The translations under genes were made by a program, and so were the position numbers. Source: Candidatus Acidianus copahuensis (GTDB lineage Archaea > Thermoproteota > Thermoprotei_A > Sulfolobales > Sulfolobaceae). From it: a stretch of DNA of 64,000 nucleotides. The notes under the pieces were generated by a model, which saw nothing but the letters and a program-made list of their open reading frames with translations, ran no database searches and had not been told where the DNA came from. Positions within the stretch are counted from its first letter, which is position 1. Every line of letters starts with the position of its first letter. This document shows, one piece after another, positions 36,742 to 47,184 of the stretch. The stretch spans positions 62,001 through 126,000 of the forward strand of contig NZ_JFZT01000057.1 in assembly GCF_000632495.1 (NCBI RefSeq), given 5' to 3'.

Positions 36742-38292
36742 ATGAAGGAAAAAATAATAGCAATTTTTCTTTTATTTTTTCTCTTTTTAATACCTCACTT
36801 TTTTTCATCACCTGGAGAAAGTACACCTATAAAGCACGTGATCATAATAATCGAGGAAAATCATTCGTTCGATAATATGTTTGGGACGTATCCTTTTGGT
36901 TGGCCACCAATAGTTAATAATGTGACAAAATCAGTTATGGAACCTCAAGGGCTATATTCTAACGTCTCCCAGCTTATCTCATCAAAGGATGGTACACTTG
37001 GTTGGATATCAGTACCTGATATTCCATGGCTTCCAATAAGCTACTCTCATCCATATTATGCAGATGCTTATGATACTGTAGATCCTTATGAAGGATGGAA
37101 CGCGTATCATGGTGACTACTGGTTTGACAAACCGGAGGGTTTTGTATATTATTCTGGCCCTCAATCAATGGCTTATTTTTCCTATCAACAGAACTGGATA
37201 TTTTGGGACTATGCTGAGGAATACACTTTGGCCGATGATTACTTTGCTCCAGTTCTTGGATTAACTGAACCTAATAGGGTAACTTATATGACTGGAATAC
37301 CTCCAAACTTTTACAGCGATGATGTATGTAACGCAATACCTTTTAATCAGACGATAATGTATCAACTGCAAATGCATAATGTTAGTTGGGATTACTTTAC
37401 TTACAATCTTAATGGAATCCCATGGCCTATGGGAGTATTTATTGGTATAAAAAGTTACGTGAATCACTTACAAGGGCTCTCTTCATTTTACAACGATCTT
37501 AAGACTGGAAAGCTACCATCGGTAAGTTGGGTGATGTTCATTAATGGACAAACTGATAAATATGATATGCACCCCCCTTATAATGTAACTGAGGGTGAGG
37601 TTGCAATAAATAAAGTTATAAATGCAGTAATGGAAAGTAGGTATTGGAATTCCACAGCTATATTTATTACCTTTGATGAGGGAGGAGGATATTACGATCA
37701 AGTTATACCTCCATCAATAAACCATTATGGTCTAGGGCAAAGAATACCACTATTGATCATATCCCCTTATGCAAAAGAAGCGTATATAGATAATTATACG
37801 ATTTCGGGATATACTTTGCTCGCATTTATTGACTATAATTGGCATTTACCATGGTTAACTAGTTGGGTAGGAAATAGTAATATTCAAGGTTTACTTAATG
37901 CGTTTAATTTTACTACATCACCTAGACCACCGCTCATACTAGTGTCCGGTAACTGGTCTTATCCGATCAAGTTACAATACCCTGTTCACTATGGATATAT
38001 AGCTAAGGTTGAGGAAAGCGCTGGATATGCAGTTGTCTACTCTCAGCCAGCTCTTCAGTTTCTATTACCTATAGAGTTGCTTGGATTCGTTTTACTAATA
38101 CTATCAACTAAGAAAAGAATACTTTTGCCAATTTCCTTAATCTTACTTTTATCTACGACTGCAATAGCTGGATATATTAATTCCTTCTATAATGTGTATA
38201 GTTTCGTTATTGAGTACTACCTCTACTCGTCTGTAATAGGGTTACTAGCTGGATTCGGACTTTTAGCTAAAAGGTTGAAAAAACGTGGATAG
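36742..38292 (+). CDS. Secreted phosphoesterase (phospholipase C/acid phosphatase family)
   Basis: About 516 residues from ATG 36742, two bases after the EcfT stop. Signal helix (about 3-20), then KHVIIIIEENHSFDNMFGTYP, the opening motif of the PF04185-type phosphoesterases with the metal-binding E-N-x-S, and later TFDEGGGYYDQV and RIPLLIISPYAKE, also typical. The C-terminal 90 residues form about three membrane helices, anchoring the enzyme outside. It would release phosphate from esters or lipids at low pH. Placement with an ECF transporter may mean it dephosphorylates the vitamin before uptake (inference). Confidence 0.82.
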   Translation: MKEKIIAIFLLFFLFLIPHFFSSPGESTPIKHVIIIIEENHSFDNMFGTYPFGWPPIVNNVTKSVMEPQGLYSNVSQLISSKDGTLGWISVPDIPWLPISYSHPYYADAYDTVDPYEGWNAYHGDYWFDKPEGFVYYSGPQSMAYFSYQQNWIFWDYAEEYTLADDYFAPVLGLTEPNRVTYMTGIPPNFYSDDVCNAIPFNQTIMYQLQMHNVSWDYFTYNLNGIPWPMGVFIGIKSYVNHLQGLSSFYNDLKTGKLPSVSWVMFINGQTDKYDMHPPYNVTEGEVAINKVINAVMESRYWNSTAIFITFDEGGGYYDQVIPPSINHYGLGQRIPLLIISPYAKEAYIDNYTISGYTLLAFIDYNWHLPWLTSWVGNSNIQGLLNAFNFTTSPRPPLILVSGNWSYPIKLQYPVHYGYIAKVEESAGYAVVYSQPALQFLLPIELLGFVLLILSTKKRILLPISLILLLSTTAIAGYINSFYNVYSFVIEYYLYSSVIGLLAGFGLLAKRLKKRG

Positions 38293-38818
38293 TTCCTTTA
38301 TGGCATTTATCTTTTCCTTTTTCCCTTGCTCATTTGAAGGCTTCGAAATGTCTTTCTTTTCATATATAGCTTCTAAAGGAGATAAGAGAGCAGGTAATGT
38401 AGGAACATTAGTAGGAGTTATAGTTGTAATAGGAATGATATATCTGACTCTAACTTTTTTGCCTATTTTGGTTTCGGACACTACAGAATACTTCATAAAA
38501 ATTACTTTAGGCAGTATATTATTAGCGATGGGAACGGCTTTTATTGTTATGGATTATCCTAGACCAAAAACAGCATTCCTAGTAGCTTTACTAGGTATTA
38601 TCGCTGAAGGCGTTGAAGTAGATATTTTTACAGTTAGTTCTTGGGTTATGACAGGAGATGAAGATGTAGCATTATTAGGTGGAATAGTTGGGTTCACTTG
38701 GGTATTATTGATCTCAAGGCTAGTTTATTTTAAATTTTCTGAAAAAAATATGAAAAAAATTGCTACTATTTTACTTTACATTGTTGGCTTCATTGTATTA
38801 ACAAGCGGTATAGTATAA
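38285..38818 (+). CDS. Membrane protein with two E-G-x-E motifs
   Basis: 177 residues (GTG start overlapping the previous stop; ATG 38300 alternative). About five to six helices in two halves, each with an acidic motif inside a helix: SFEGFEM near residue 16 and IAEGVEV near residue 107. Such EGxE repeats recall the REGLE motif of FTR1 iron permeases or ExGD of Gdt1/UPF0016 transporters, so a metal transporter is possible. Not firmly assigned. Confidence 0.5.
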   Translation: MDSSFMAFIFSFFPCSFEGFEMSFFSYIASKGDKRAGNVGTLVGVIVVIGMIYLTLTFLPILVSDTTEYFIKITLGSILLAMGTAFIVMDYPRPKTAFLVALLGIIAEGVEVDIFTVSSWVMTGDEDVALLGGIVGFTWVLLISRLVYFKFSEKNMKKIATILLYIVGFIVLTSGIV

Positions 38819-38849
38819 AGAAATAACTGATAAGATTTTTAAAAAAAAA

Positions 38850-40454
<1,605 letters not shown>

Positions 40455-40644
40455 ATTTTCACCAAATCATTAATCGAGGAAATTACTTATAAGATAACGG
40501 GATTTTAAAAGGATTAATATTAATATAATTCATAAAATTATTTTTTAGATAATCTTGATAGATGATTGATAACTTACTTAAAGCAAGTTTTTCATAAAAC
40601 TTTTAAAGACAAACTTTTAAACATAAAAAAAGTCAAGATTGATA

Positions 40645-41403
40645 ATGAAACGAGTAACGGTCTTTGCTACAGTAGTCATAATAATAATAGTTATCTTTAT
40701 AGCGTATTTTCTCGTTATAAAACCTATAACAAGTAGGGCTGAGATTCCATATGGTAAGTTTGTTAAGGTTAGCAACAAGGATCTAGCACCTCCAGGAAAA
40801 ATTATCGTAGTAGAACAGTCATGGATAGGTTGTCCAGTGGGTGCAGTCGCTTCCTGGGCATTATACGACGTTCTATCACATTATGGGAATTTGAGTTATT
40901 ATGAACATTATTCAGATCCATATGATAAAGTAGCTTCTAACATACCAGGTTTAATTTTTACAGGATTTAAATCTAATGGAGTAGTAGAATATCAAGTTTC
41001 CTACCTTTATAATGAATATTTGAATGCAACTCCATCAGGAGTTCCAATCCCTCTAAGTAAATTAGTTCAAGTGGGAGAAGAGGAATTACAACAGGAACTT
41101 CCAGGAAACGTATCATCAGTAATTATAAAGTATGAGACTGAGGTACCAGTGATTGGATATAATAACGCCTCCGCATTTATTGTGCATCCAAATCATTTGA
41201 ATTTTGCAATTTTAATATCTGGTCCTAATGGGACTTATATAGTCTCAACGCCTCTAATAAGCCCTAAAATTCTTGAAGGTTACTCTCCTTCATATGTTAT
41301 GAGTCATCTTGATAATTTTCCTCAAATTATACAAGCTGCTAATTATATAAATCAAGTTATATTGATGGCAGCAGGCCCTTTAGCTTCAGAATGTGTGAGC
41401 TAA
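40645..41403 (+). CDS. DUF929-like membrane-anchored protein, copy 2
   Basis: About 252 residues from ATG 40645; a CTTTTAAAC TATA box lies some 27 bases upstream, so it is leaderless. One N-terminal membrane helix, then an extracytoplasmic domain with WIGCPVGAVASWALY (single Cys) and YNEYLNATPSG, matching copy 1 at 14837. It is divergent from the tetrathionate-hydrolase-like gene, 190 bases apart, so the two may respond to the same condition. A further Cys lies in the last residues (ASECVS). Function unknown. Confidence 0.7.
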   Translation: MKRVTVFATVVIIIIVIFIAYFLVIKPITSRAEIPYGKFVKVSNKDLAPPGKIIVVEQSWIGCPVGAVASWALYDVLSHYGNLSYYEHYSDPYDKVASNIPGLIFTGFKSNGVVEYQVSYLYNEYLNATPSGVPIPLSKLVQVGEEELQQELPGNVSSVIIKYETEVPVIGYNNASAFIVHPNHLNFAILISGPNGTYIVSTPLISPKILEGYSPSYVMSHLDNFPQIIQAANYINQVILMAAGPLASECVS

Positions 41404-41802
41404 ATCCTGGAATAAATATTTAACACGGGTTCGAGTTTTAAGAACACTTATTGCCATGTCCGTGAACCAATGGGCTTCACAACGTTCTGATCTCATCATA
41501 ACGATCCATTAGCTAGGTAACCTCACGACAACCTTGAAAGTCTTGTCAAAGACCTCATGGATGTGGGGAAAACCAGCTCATCTTTAGGAATGTATTTACG
41601 CTATCGTTTATTTGTCTGCAATTTTTAACCCAATATATCTAACTATTTCACTTTTTTAGATTTTATATAAATTTATTATAGATTATCATTAGACATGTCA
41701 AACATGACTTAGTGTTGAAATGTGATGACAACATTACCTTTTAATCTCGTCCTATGGATACATCCCGCTTAGTAGGCTGGAGGACATCACGAGTTGTAGA
41801 CT
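41404..41802. other. Intergenic region with possible decayed coding sequence
   Basis: No intact gene. On the minus strand, bases about 41560-41450 read HEVFDKTFKVVVRLPS then stop, and on to RSERCEAHWFTDMAIS, which looks like weathered coding sequence, perhaps of an older insertion sequence. It borders the right end of the tnpB element. Support is weak. Confidence 0.3.
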
Positions 41803-41850
41803 CTGACCTCCTCCCCGCCCTGAAGGGTTCCCCTCAGAGCGGTTCATAGG
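41803..41850 (-). ncRNA. Predicted 3' part of the omega-RNA of the tnpB element
   Basis: The right end folds into CCGCTCTGA-GGGGAACCC-TCAGGGCGG type structure (with one G-T pair) followed by GGGAGGAGGTCAG. In studied TnpB systems the guide RNA spans the tnpB 3' end and the right end, and the bases just outside the element act as guide. Here these would be AGTCTACAACTCGTGATGTC (41802-41783 on the minus strand). Inference from family knowledge. Confidence 0.5.
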
Positions 41851-43208
41851 TTTTGGTCCATACGTTTCATCCTCATAGAATCATAGCTAGCTACTAGCCC
41901 CGATCCTCTCGTCCACGTATAGACCAGTGGGGTGGTCTTACCCCAACTTATCCCTATCCCTCTGGTGATCCCACCATCATTAGGACTCAGGATTATGGAT
42001 ATGTTAAACGCACCAACTAGGTCTGCGTTAAATACTTTGTTAGATGTTGTACACTTAAAGAGACCTCTGTGTATCCTCTCACCACAACCCTTACCGTGTA
42101 TTGGGCAAGTAGTTGAAGTGTATGCCTCGTTAACAAACTTAACAGTTATTCCGTGTTCTTCAGCAACATCCCTCAACTTGTCCATAACTTGTTTATAAGA
42201 CCAGACGTTAACAACTAGAAAGTTGCCCTTTTTCTGACTTATGTTCTTTGGATAACCAACCTTAATTAATGAGACACCTTTGTTATACAAGAATTCAACA
42301 ACTTTCCTTACGGTAGCGTCTATTATAGTAGTTAACTCCCTTTTCCACTTAATGTACAACCTCCTTACCTTATTTGAGAACAGTTGATTATACAAGGATA
42401 ATAACTTCTGTTTCATACTTATCAATTTTCTGTAGTAGTACGAGATTGATTTTAACACCCTAGTCTTGATTAACATCTGTGTACCGTCAGAGATGTAGAC
42501 AGCTAACAAGTTGTTTATCCCTATATCTATCCCACCTACTAAATTACCTTTTAGTGTTAGCGGTACTTTCACCCATTCATCATTCTTTCTGTCAAGTTTT
42601 TTACTTGCCTTTAAAGTAATGTGGGCATACCACTTTCCTAATACGTCATTATATATTATTTCCAACCTCCCTTGTTCCCCTCTATAGTATATTTCTCCCT
42701 TGTATTTTATCTTCAAGTCCTTGAATTGTCCCAAATGGCGTAGTTCAATCTCCTGTTTCTCTTTATCTATCTTGTATTGGTCTTTCCTCAACACTATTAT
42801 CAACTTCCTCTTCTTCTTGTCTTTCCAATAACCAGGTGGGTTTATCTTGTTGATGAATGGTAGTAGTTTTTCCTCTTTCTTTGCTCTTAACAAGGAGAAG
42901 AATGATCTCCACGCCTCATTGTTCTTGTTTAAAACTTGTTGTGCTGTTATTGTACCTACCTTTTCCTTGTACTCATTATACCACTTGTTATAGGTACCCT
43001 TGATATCAACACCACGTTCACCGTTAAAGAACTGTCTTCTCCTTTCATAGTTTACTTGGTTCCACAGTTTTGAACATAGGTCACCTAGTTCTTTTAACTC
43101 CTCCTCTTGTTCTTTTGTTGGTATAAGTTCTACAGTTATGGTGCGTTTGAGGACTGGTATGGCAGGCATAGGGACTGATCCCTTACTACTCTTCTTAGGT
43201 TTACCCAC
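41844..43208 (-). CDS. tnpB: TnpB, RNA-guided nuclease family protein
   Basis: 454 residues, GTG start. RuvC-like motifs: GGIDIGINNLLAV (first Asp) and NADLVGAFNI (last Asp). Where most TnpB have the second acidic residue (xxEDL), this reads KVGYPKNIS; a Glu occurs later in VNEAYTSTTCP, just before the zinc finger, as in TnpB with a relocated Glu. Zinc finger: CPIHGKGC...FKC, with the fourth canonical Cys replaced by Ser (CTTS). N-terminal helical region RNA-binding by homology. The frame is intact, so it could be active. Confidence 0.85.
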   Translation of the reverse strand: MGKPKKSSKGSVPMPAIPVLKRTITVELIPTKEQEEELKELGDLCSKLWNQVNYERRRQFFNGERGVDIKGTYNKWYNEYKEKVGTITAQQVLNKNNEAWRSFFSLLRAKKEEKLLPFINKINPPGYWKDKKKRKLIIVLRKDQYKIDKEKQEIELRHLGQFKDLKIKYKGEIYYRGEQGRLEIIYNDVLGKWYAHITLKASKKLDRKNDEWVKVPLTLKGNLVGGIDIGINNLLAVYISDGTQMLIKTRVLKSISYYYRKLISMKQKLLSLYNQLFSNKVRRLYIKWKRELTTIIDATVRKVVEFLYNKGVSLIKVGYPKNISQKKGNFLVVNVWSYKQVMDKLRDVAEEHGITVKFVNEAYTSTTCPIHGKGCGERIHRGLFKCTTSNKVFNADLVGAFNISIILSPNDGGITRGIGISWGKTTPLVYTWTRGSGLVASYDSMRMKRMDQNL

Positions 43209-43335
43209 CGTACCGTCCTCATTAGGAGTTACTCTCTACCTTTTATAAACTTTTTTTGATAACATCCCCGCTCTAAAGAGCGAGGCTTTCAGTTGTAAAG
43301 GTAAAGGAACTCAATAGTTTATATAACCCAAAATT

Positions 43336-45009
43336 TTACTCATTATACTTATATACGGCCGCACATCCCTCAACTTCTGCTGGTATTTTCTGTGGACATT
43401 TACTGTTGGTTGATATTATTAATTCTCCTTTATATTCAACTTTCATTTTTTGCAAAGCAATCACTATAATATATCTCCCTCTCGTATAGATTATTCCTCC
43501 TTGGTTTGTTTTTACTTCTATATCTCTTGAAAATCCTCTCATTTCTCCCTTTCTAAGTGATATCAAAGCCTTATATAGTCCCAGTAGTTCCTCATCAATT
43601 TTCCAACTTAGCTTTGATCTATTAAACGTTTCTTCGCTTTGTGGTTCATAATAGTATTTTCCCATCTCTTTTTTCCTTCCCTCTCTTAAACCTTTGATAA
43701 TTTCAGCATCAGAAAAGTCAGTAAAGAATAAAAATGGGTTTTCCTCCCCATACTCTTCTCCCATGAATAGCATAGGAATATAAGGAGATAGTAGGTAAAG
43801 AAATGGTAACATTTTTGCCTTTTCCTTTCCAACTAACGAAATGATCCTTTTACCATCTAATCTATTTCCAACTTGATCGTGATTTTGGCAGTATACAACG
43901 AACTTATTACCGGGCAAATTTCCGACAGGAAATCCATGAGTTTTTTTTCTAAACTTTGAATAAACTCCATCATAGACAAATACGTCCTTTAAAGCCTTAG
44001 CTATTTTTTCAATTTCACCAAAATCCTCATAGTACGAATCTCTCTCCCCTGTAAAGAATGCGTGGATAGCATGATGAAGGTCATCGGACCACTGCGCATC
44101 TAAGCCATAACCGCACTTTACTGGGGGCAAAATTATTCGTGGGTCGTTCAAATCGCTTTCGGCGATAATTATTGCTTTTCTTTCGTTTTTTTCAACTGTT
44201 TCCATTATTTCCCTTAGAATATGTTTAGGGGACATATCATATATGCTATGGACGGCATCTAATCTAAGTCCGTCTGCATGGTATTCGTTTATCCAGTATA
44301 GCACGTTCTGAATGACGTAATGCCTAACTTCATCACTCCATGACTCATCAAAGTTAAAAATTGGTCCCCAGGGGGTTTTGTATCTAGAGGAAAAATATGG
44401 ACCAAACAAGCCTAAGTAATTTCCTTCTGGACCTATATGATTATAAACTACGTCGATTATTACTCCTATTCCGTTCTTGTGAGCCTCATTTACGAGGTAT
44501 TTAAGTCCTTTTGGTCCTCCATAACTATTTTGAACAGCGTAAAGCATTACACCATCATATCCCCAGTTTCTATTTCCAGCGAACTGTGAGACAGGCATCA
44601 ACTCAATAGCAGTTATTCCTAGTTCTCGTAGATAAGGAATTTTTTTAGCAACTCCATAAAAATCGTTACCAAAAGCTCCTACATGCATCTCATATATTAT
44701 AGGCATTTCAATTCCTTTCCAATTCTTATCTTCCCAGTTAAAGTTAGGAGAAACTATTTCTGATTTTTTATGAACCCCTTCTGGTTGGAATCTAGAAACA
44801 GGATCTGGAATCTCATTTCCATTAATAAGATAACCGTAACGATCTCCTTCCTTTGCTTTAACGTAAGTTGAAAAATATCCCTTTTCCTCTTCTTCAAGAT
44901 CAAACTCTCTATCATTTACTTTAATCTTTAAGGACTTAAGAAAAGGCGCCCACACTCTAAACTTAACTTCATTTTCCTCAAGGTTCGCTCCTATATCCAG
45001 CTTCCACAT
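43336..45009 (-). CDS. treZ: Maltooligosyltrehalose trehalohydrolase (TreZ)
   Basis: About 557 residues from ATG 45009 (MWKLDIGANLEENEVKFRVWAP); the frame is open to 45132 but that would run into treX. GH13 enzyme releasing trehalose from maltooligosyltrehalose. Motifs: DVVYNHIGPEGNYLG, LRLDAVH with the nucleophile Asp, IIAESDLNDPR with the acid Glu, and CQNHDQVGNR. An N-terminal CBM48-like domain precedes the barrel. Divergent from treX with only 37 bases between start codons. Confidence 0.93.
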   Translation of the reverse strand: MWKLDIGANLEENEVKFRVWAPFLKSLKIKVNDREFDLEEEEKGYFSTYVKAKEGDRYGYLINGNEIPDPVSRFQPEGVHKKSEIVSPNFNWEDKNWKGIEMPIIYEMHVGAFGNDFYGVAKKIPYLRELGITAIELMPVSQFAGNRNWGYDGVMLYAVQNSYGGPKGLKYLVNEAHKNGIGVIIDVVYNHIGPEGNYLGLFGPYFSSRYKTPWGPIFNFDESWSDEVRHYVIQNVLYWINEYHADGLRLDAVHSIYDMSPKHILREIMETVEKNERKAIIIAESDLNDPRIILPPVKCGYGLDAQWSDDLHHAIHAFFTGERDSYYEDFGEIEKIAKALKDVFVYDGVYSKFRKKTHGFPVGNLPGNKFVVYCQNHDQVGNRLDGKRIISLVGKEKAKMLPFLYLLSPYIPMLFMGEEYGEENPFLFFTDFSDAEIIKGLREGRKKEMGKYYYEPQSEETFNRSKLSWKIDEELLGLYKALISLRKGEMRGFSRDIEVKTNQGGIIYTRGRYIIVIALQKMKVEYKGELIISTNSKCPQKIPAEVEGCAAVYKYNE

Positions 45010-45046
45010 ATATTTTAATCGCTTTTCATACATTTTAAGGATAAAC
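45010..45046. promoter_or_regulatory. Compact bidirectional promoter between treZ and treX
   Basis: Only 37 bases separate the divergent ATGs. ATATATTTTAAT (45006-45017) would be the TATA box for treX and overlaps the treZ start codon; the minus-strand TTAAAATGTATG (45036-45025) would serve treZ. The two promoters therefore interlock and may compete. Confidence 0.5.
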
Positions 45047-47182
45047 ATGGCTATTGTGAGCAGGCCGGTAAGACCTGGAGAACCATATCCAATTGGTGCA
45101 ACAGTCTTTAAGGATAGCGTTAACTTCACCATATTTTCGGAAAACGCAACAGGGGTACAACTTCTCCTTTTTTCTCATGTAGACGATAAGGAACCAAAAG
45201 AGGTAATAGACATTAAGGAAAGAACAGGAGACCTCTGGCACGTTCAAGTTCCAGGCCTACTCCAGGGTCAGCTTTATGCATATAAGGTTGATGGTCCGTA
45301 TAAGCCTGAAAACGGACATAGATTTAATAAGAATAAGGCATTGATCGATCCTTACGCTAAAGCCGTTGCTGGATTAATTAATTGGGACGATTCTTTATTT
45401 TCATATAAAATTGGTGATCAAAATCAAGATATGAGCTTTGATGAAAGGGACTCGACTCCATTCATACCTAAATCCGTGGTTGTTTCAGGTGATTTTGATT
45501 GGGAAGGAGAGAGACCTCTTTCTGTTAGAGTTCCATGGTCTCAGACGTCTATTTACGAAGCTCATGTAAAAGGCATAACGAAGTTAAGAGAAGATGTAGA
45601 TGAAAACCTTAGAGGCACGTATTCTGGTCTAGCCTCTAAGCCCATAATCTCATATCTTAAGGATATGGGAATAACCACATTAGAGTTAATGCCTGTTCAA
45701 CAATTCGTTAGAGATAAGTGGCTCTTAGATCAAGGATTGACGAACTACTGGGGATATAATCCAATAGCTTACTTTGCTCCAGATTGTGGGTATTCGAGCT
45801 CAGGTTGCCAAGGAGAACAGGTTATAGAGTTTAAAAAAATGGTTAAAGAACTTCATTCTGCAGGTATCGAAGTAATCATAGATGTTGTTTATAATCATAC
45901 TGGTGAAGGAAACCATTTGGGTCCAACTCTTAGCTTTAAGGGTATTGACAATGCCTCGTATTACATGTTGAATCCAGATAATCCTAGATTTTACATGGAC
46001 TTTACAGGAACTGGGAATACATTCAACTTGAGACATCCTAGGGTACTTCAGCTAGTTATGGATAGTCTAAGGTATTGGGTTTTGGAAATGCACGTTGATG
46101 GTTTTAGGTTTGACCTAGCGTCAGCTCTAGCTAGAGAACTTTATAGCGTTAATATGCTATCTACCTTTTTTGTCGCAATACAACAAGATCCAGTACTTTC
46201 AAGGGTAAAGCTTATTGCTGAACCTTGGGATGTAGGGGAAGGAGGATATCAAGTAGGAAATTTCCCATACCAATGGGCTGAGTGGAACGGAAAATATAGA
46301 GACATTGTAAGAAGGTTTTGGAGAGGAGAACAAGTGCAATACGGAGAGTTAGCAAATAGACTTATGGGATCTCCTGATCTCTATCTTGGATCAGGTAGGA
46401 CTCCTTTCGCTAGTATAAATTACATAACTAGTCACGATGGTTTCACATTACAGGACCTGGTTAGCTATAATCAGAAACATAATGAGGAAAATAAGATGGA
46501 CAATAAAGATGGAATGGAGGATAACCTTAGTTGGAACTGTGGATATGAAGGAGAAACTCAAGATCCCAACGTATTATCTTGCAGGGAAAGGCAAAAAAGG
46601 AACTTCATTACTACCCTGCTCATAAGTCAAGGAGTTCCGATGATACTTGGGGGGGATGAACTGAGTAGAACTCAGAGGGGGAATAACAATGCCTTTTGCC
46701 AAGATAATGAGATTTCCTGGTATAATTGGAATCTTGATGATAAAAAGAAGGCTTTTAGAGACTTCGTTAAATCTCTAGTATATTTTAGAAAAGCTCATCC
46801 AATATTTAGGAGAAGAAAGTTCTTTCAAGGCAGAAAACTTTTCGGATCTCCTTTCAAAGATATCACTTGGCTTTCTCCTTCAGGTTCGGAAATTGACGAT
46901 AGAGTGTGGAATTCTCCAACTCAAACAATTGCCTTCATATTGTCAGGAGATGCAATGGATGAAGTTAACGAGAGAGGGGAAAGAGTTGCCGACTATACCT
47001 TTTTGATAATACTTAACGGAAATCCAAATCCAATAAAGTTTAAGGTTCCAAAAATCGGAAGTAATTGGGAATTAGTTCTCTGGACTATTGACAGACAAGC
47101 AGGAGAGAATGATAAAATTGTAAAGGCAGAACAGGAGCTGGAAATTGAAGGAAGAAGCGCAGTGATTTATAGGAGGACTTGA
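45047..47182 (+). CDS. treX: Glycogen debranching enzyme (TreX/GlgX)
   Basis: 711 residues, GH13, hydrolysing alpha-1,6 branches in glycogen to supply linear chains for TreY. Motifs: VIDVVYNHTGEGNHLGP, DGFRFDLASALARE, LIAEPWDVGEGGYQVGNFP, NYITSHDGFTLQDLVSYN. N-terminal CBM48 domain begins ASRPVRPGEPYPIGAT-like. Length matches Sulfolobus TreX (about 715). Overlaps treY. Confidence 0.94.
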   Translation: MAIVSRPVRPGEPYPIGATVFKDSVNFTIFSENATGVQLLLFSHVDDKEPKEVIDIKERTGDLWHVQVPGLLQGQLYAYKVDGPYKPENGHRFNKNKALIDPYAKAVAGLINWDDSLFSYKIGDQNQDMSFDERDSTPFIPKSVVVSGDFDWEGERPLSVRVPWSQTSIYEAHVKGITKLREDVDENLRGTYSGLASKPIISYLKDMGITTLELMPVQQFVRDKWLLDQGLTNYWGYNPIAYFAPDCGYSSSGCQGEQVIEFKKMVKELHSAGIEVIIDVVYNHTGEGNHLGPTLSFKGIDNASYYMLNPDNPRFYMDFTGTGNTFNLRHPRVLQLVMDSLRYWVLEMHVDGFRFDLASALARELYSVNMLSTFFVAIQQDPVLSRVKLIAEPWDVGEGGYQVGNFPYQWAEWNGKYRDIVRRFWRGEQVQYGELANRLMGSPDLYLGSGRTPFASINYITSHDGFTLQDLVSYNQKHNEENKMDNKDGMEDNLSWNCGYEGETQDPNVLSCRERQKRNFITTLLISQGVPMILGGDELSRTQRGNNNAFCQDNEISWYNWNLDDKKKAFRDFVKSLVYFRKAHPIFRRRKFFQGRKLFGSPFKDITWLSPSGSEIDDRVWNSPTQTIAFILSGDAMDEVNERGERVADYTFLIILNGNPNPIKFKVPKIGSNWELVLWTIDRQAGENDKIVKAEQELEIEGRSAVIYRRT

Positions 47183-47184
47183 GT

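Larger units (their letters stand above)
41803..43294 (-). mobile_element. IS200/IS605-superfamily, IS1341-type (tnpB-only) element
   Basis: 1492 bases. Left end at 43294, directly after TTTAC (43299-43295 read on the minus strand); right end GGAGGTCAG at 41803. The ends are defined by comparison with three further copies in this window. The left end has a hairpin CCTCGCTC-TTTA-GAGCGGGG; the right end has a longer one, CCGCTCTGA...TCAGGGCGG around GGGGAACCC. There is no tnpA, so movement would need a TnpA in trans. There is no target duplication, as expected. Confidence 0.85.

Noticed and set aside
42010..42198. 88-residue plus-strand ORF inside tnpB
   Set aside because: Antisense shadow; the same ORF appears over the mini-element because the DNA is copied.
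45035..45247. 70-residue minus-strand ORF over the treX start
   Set aside because: Overlaps the coding start of treX and the shared promoter; no family features.
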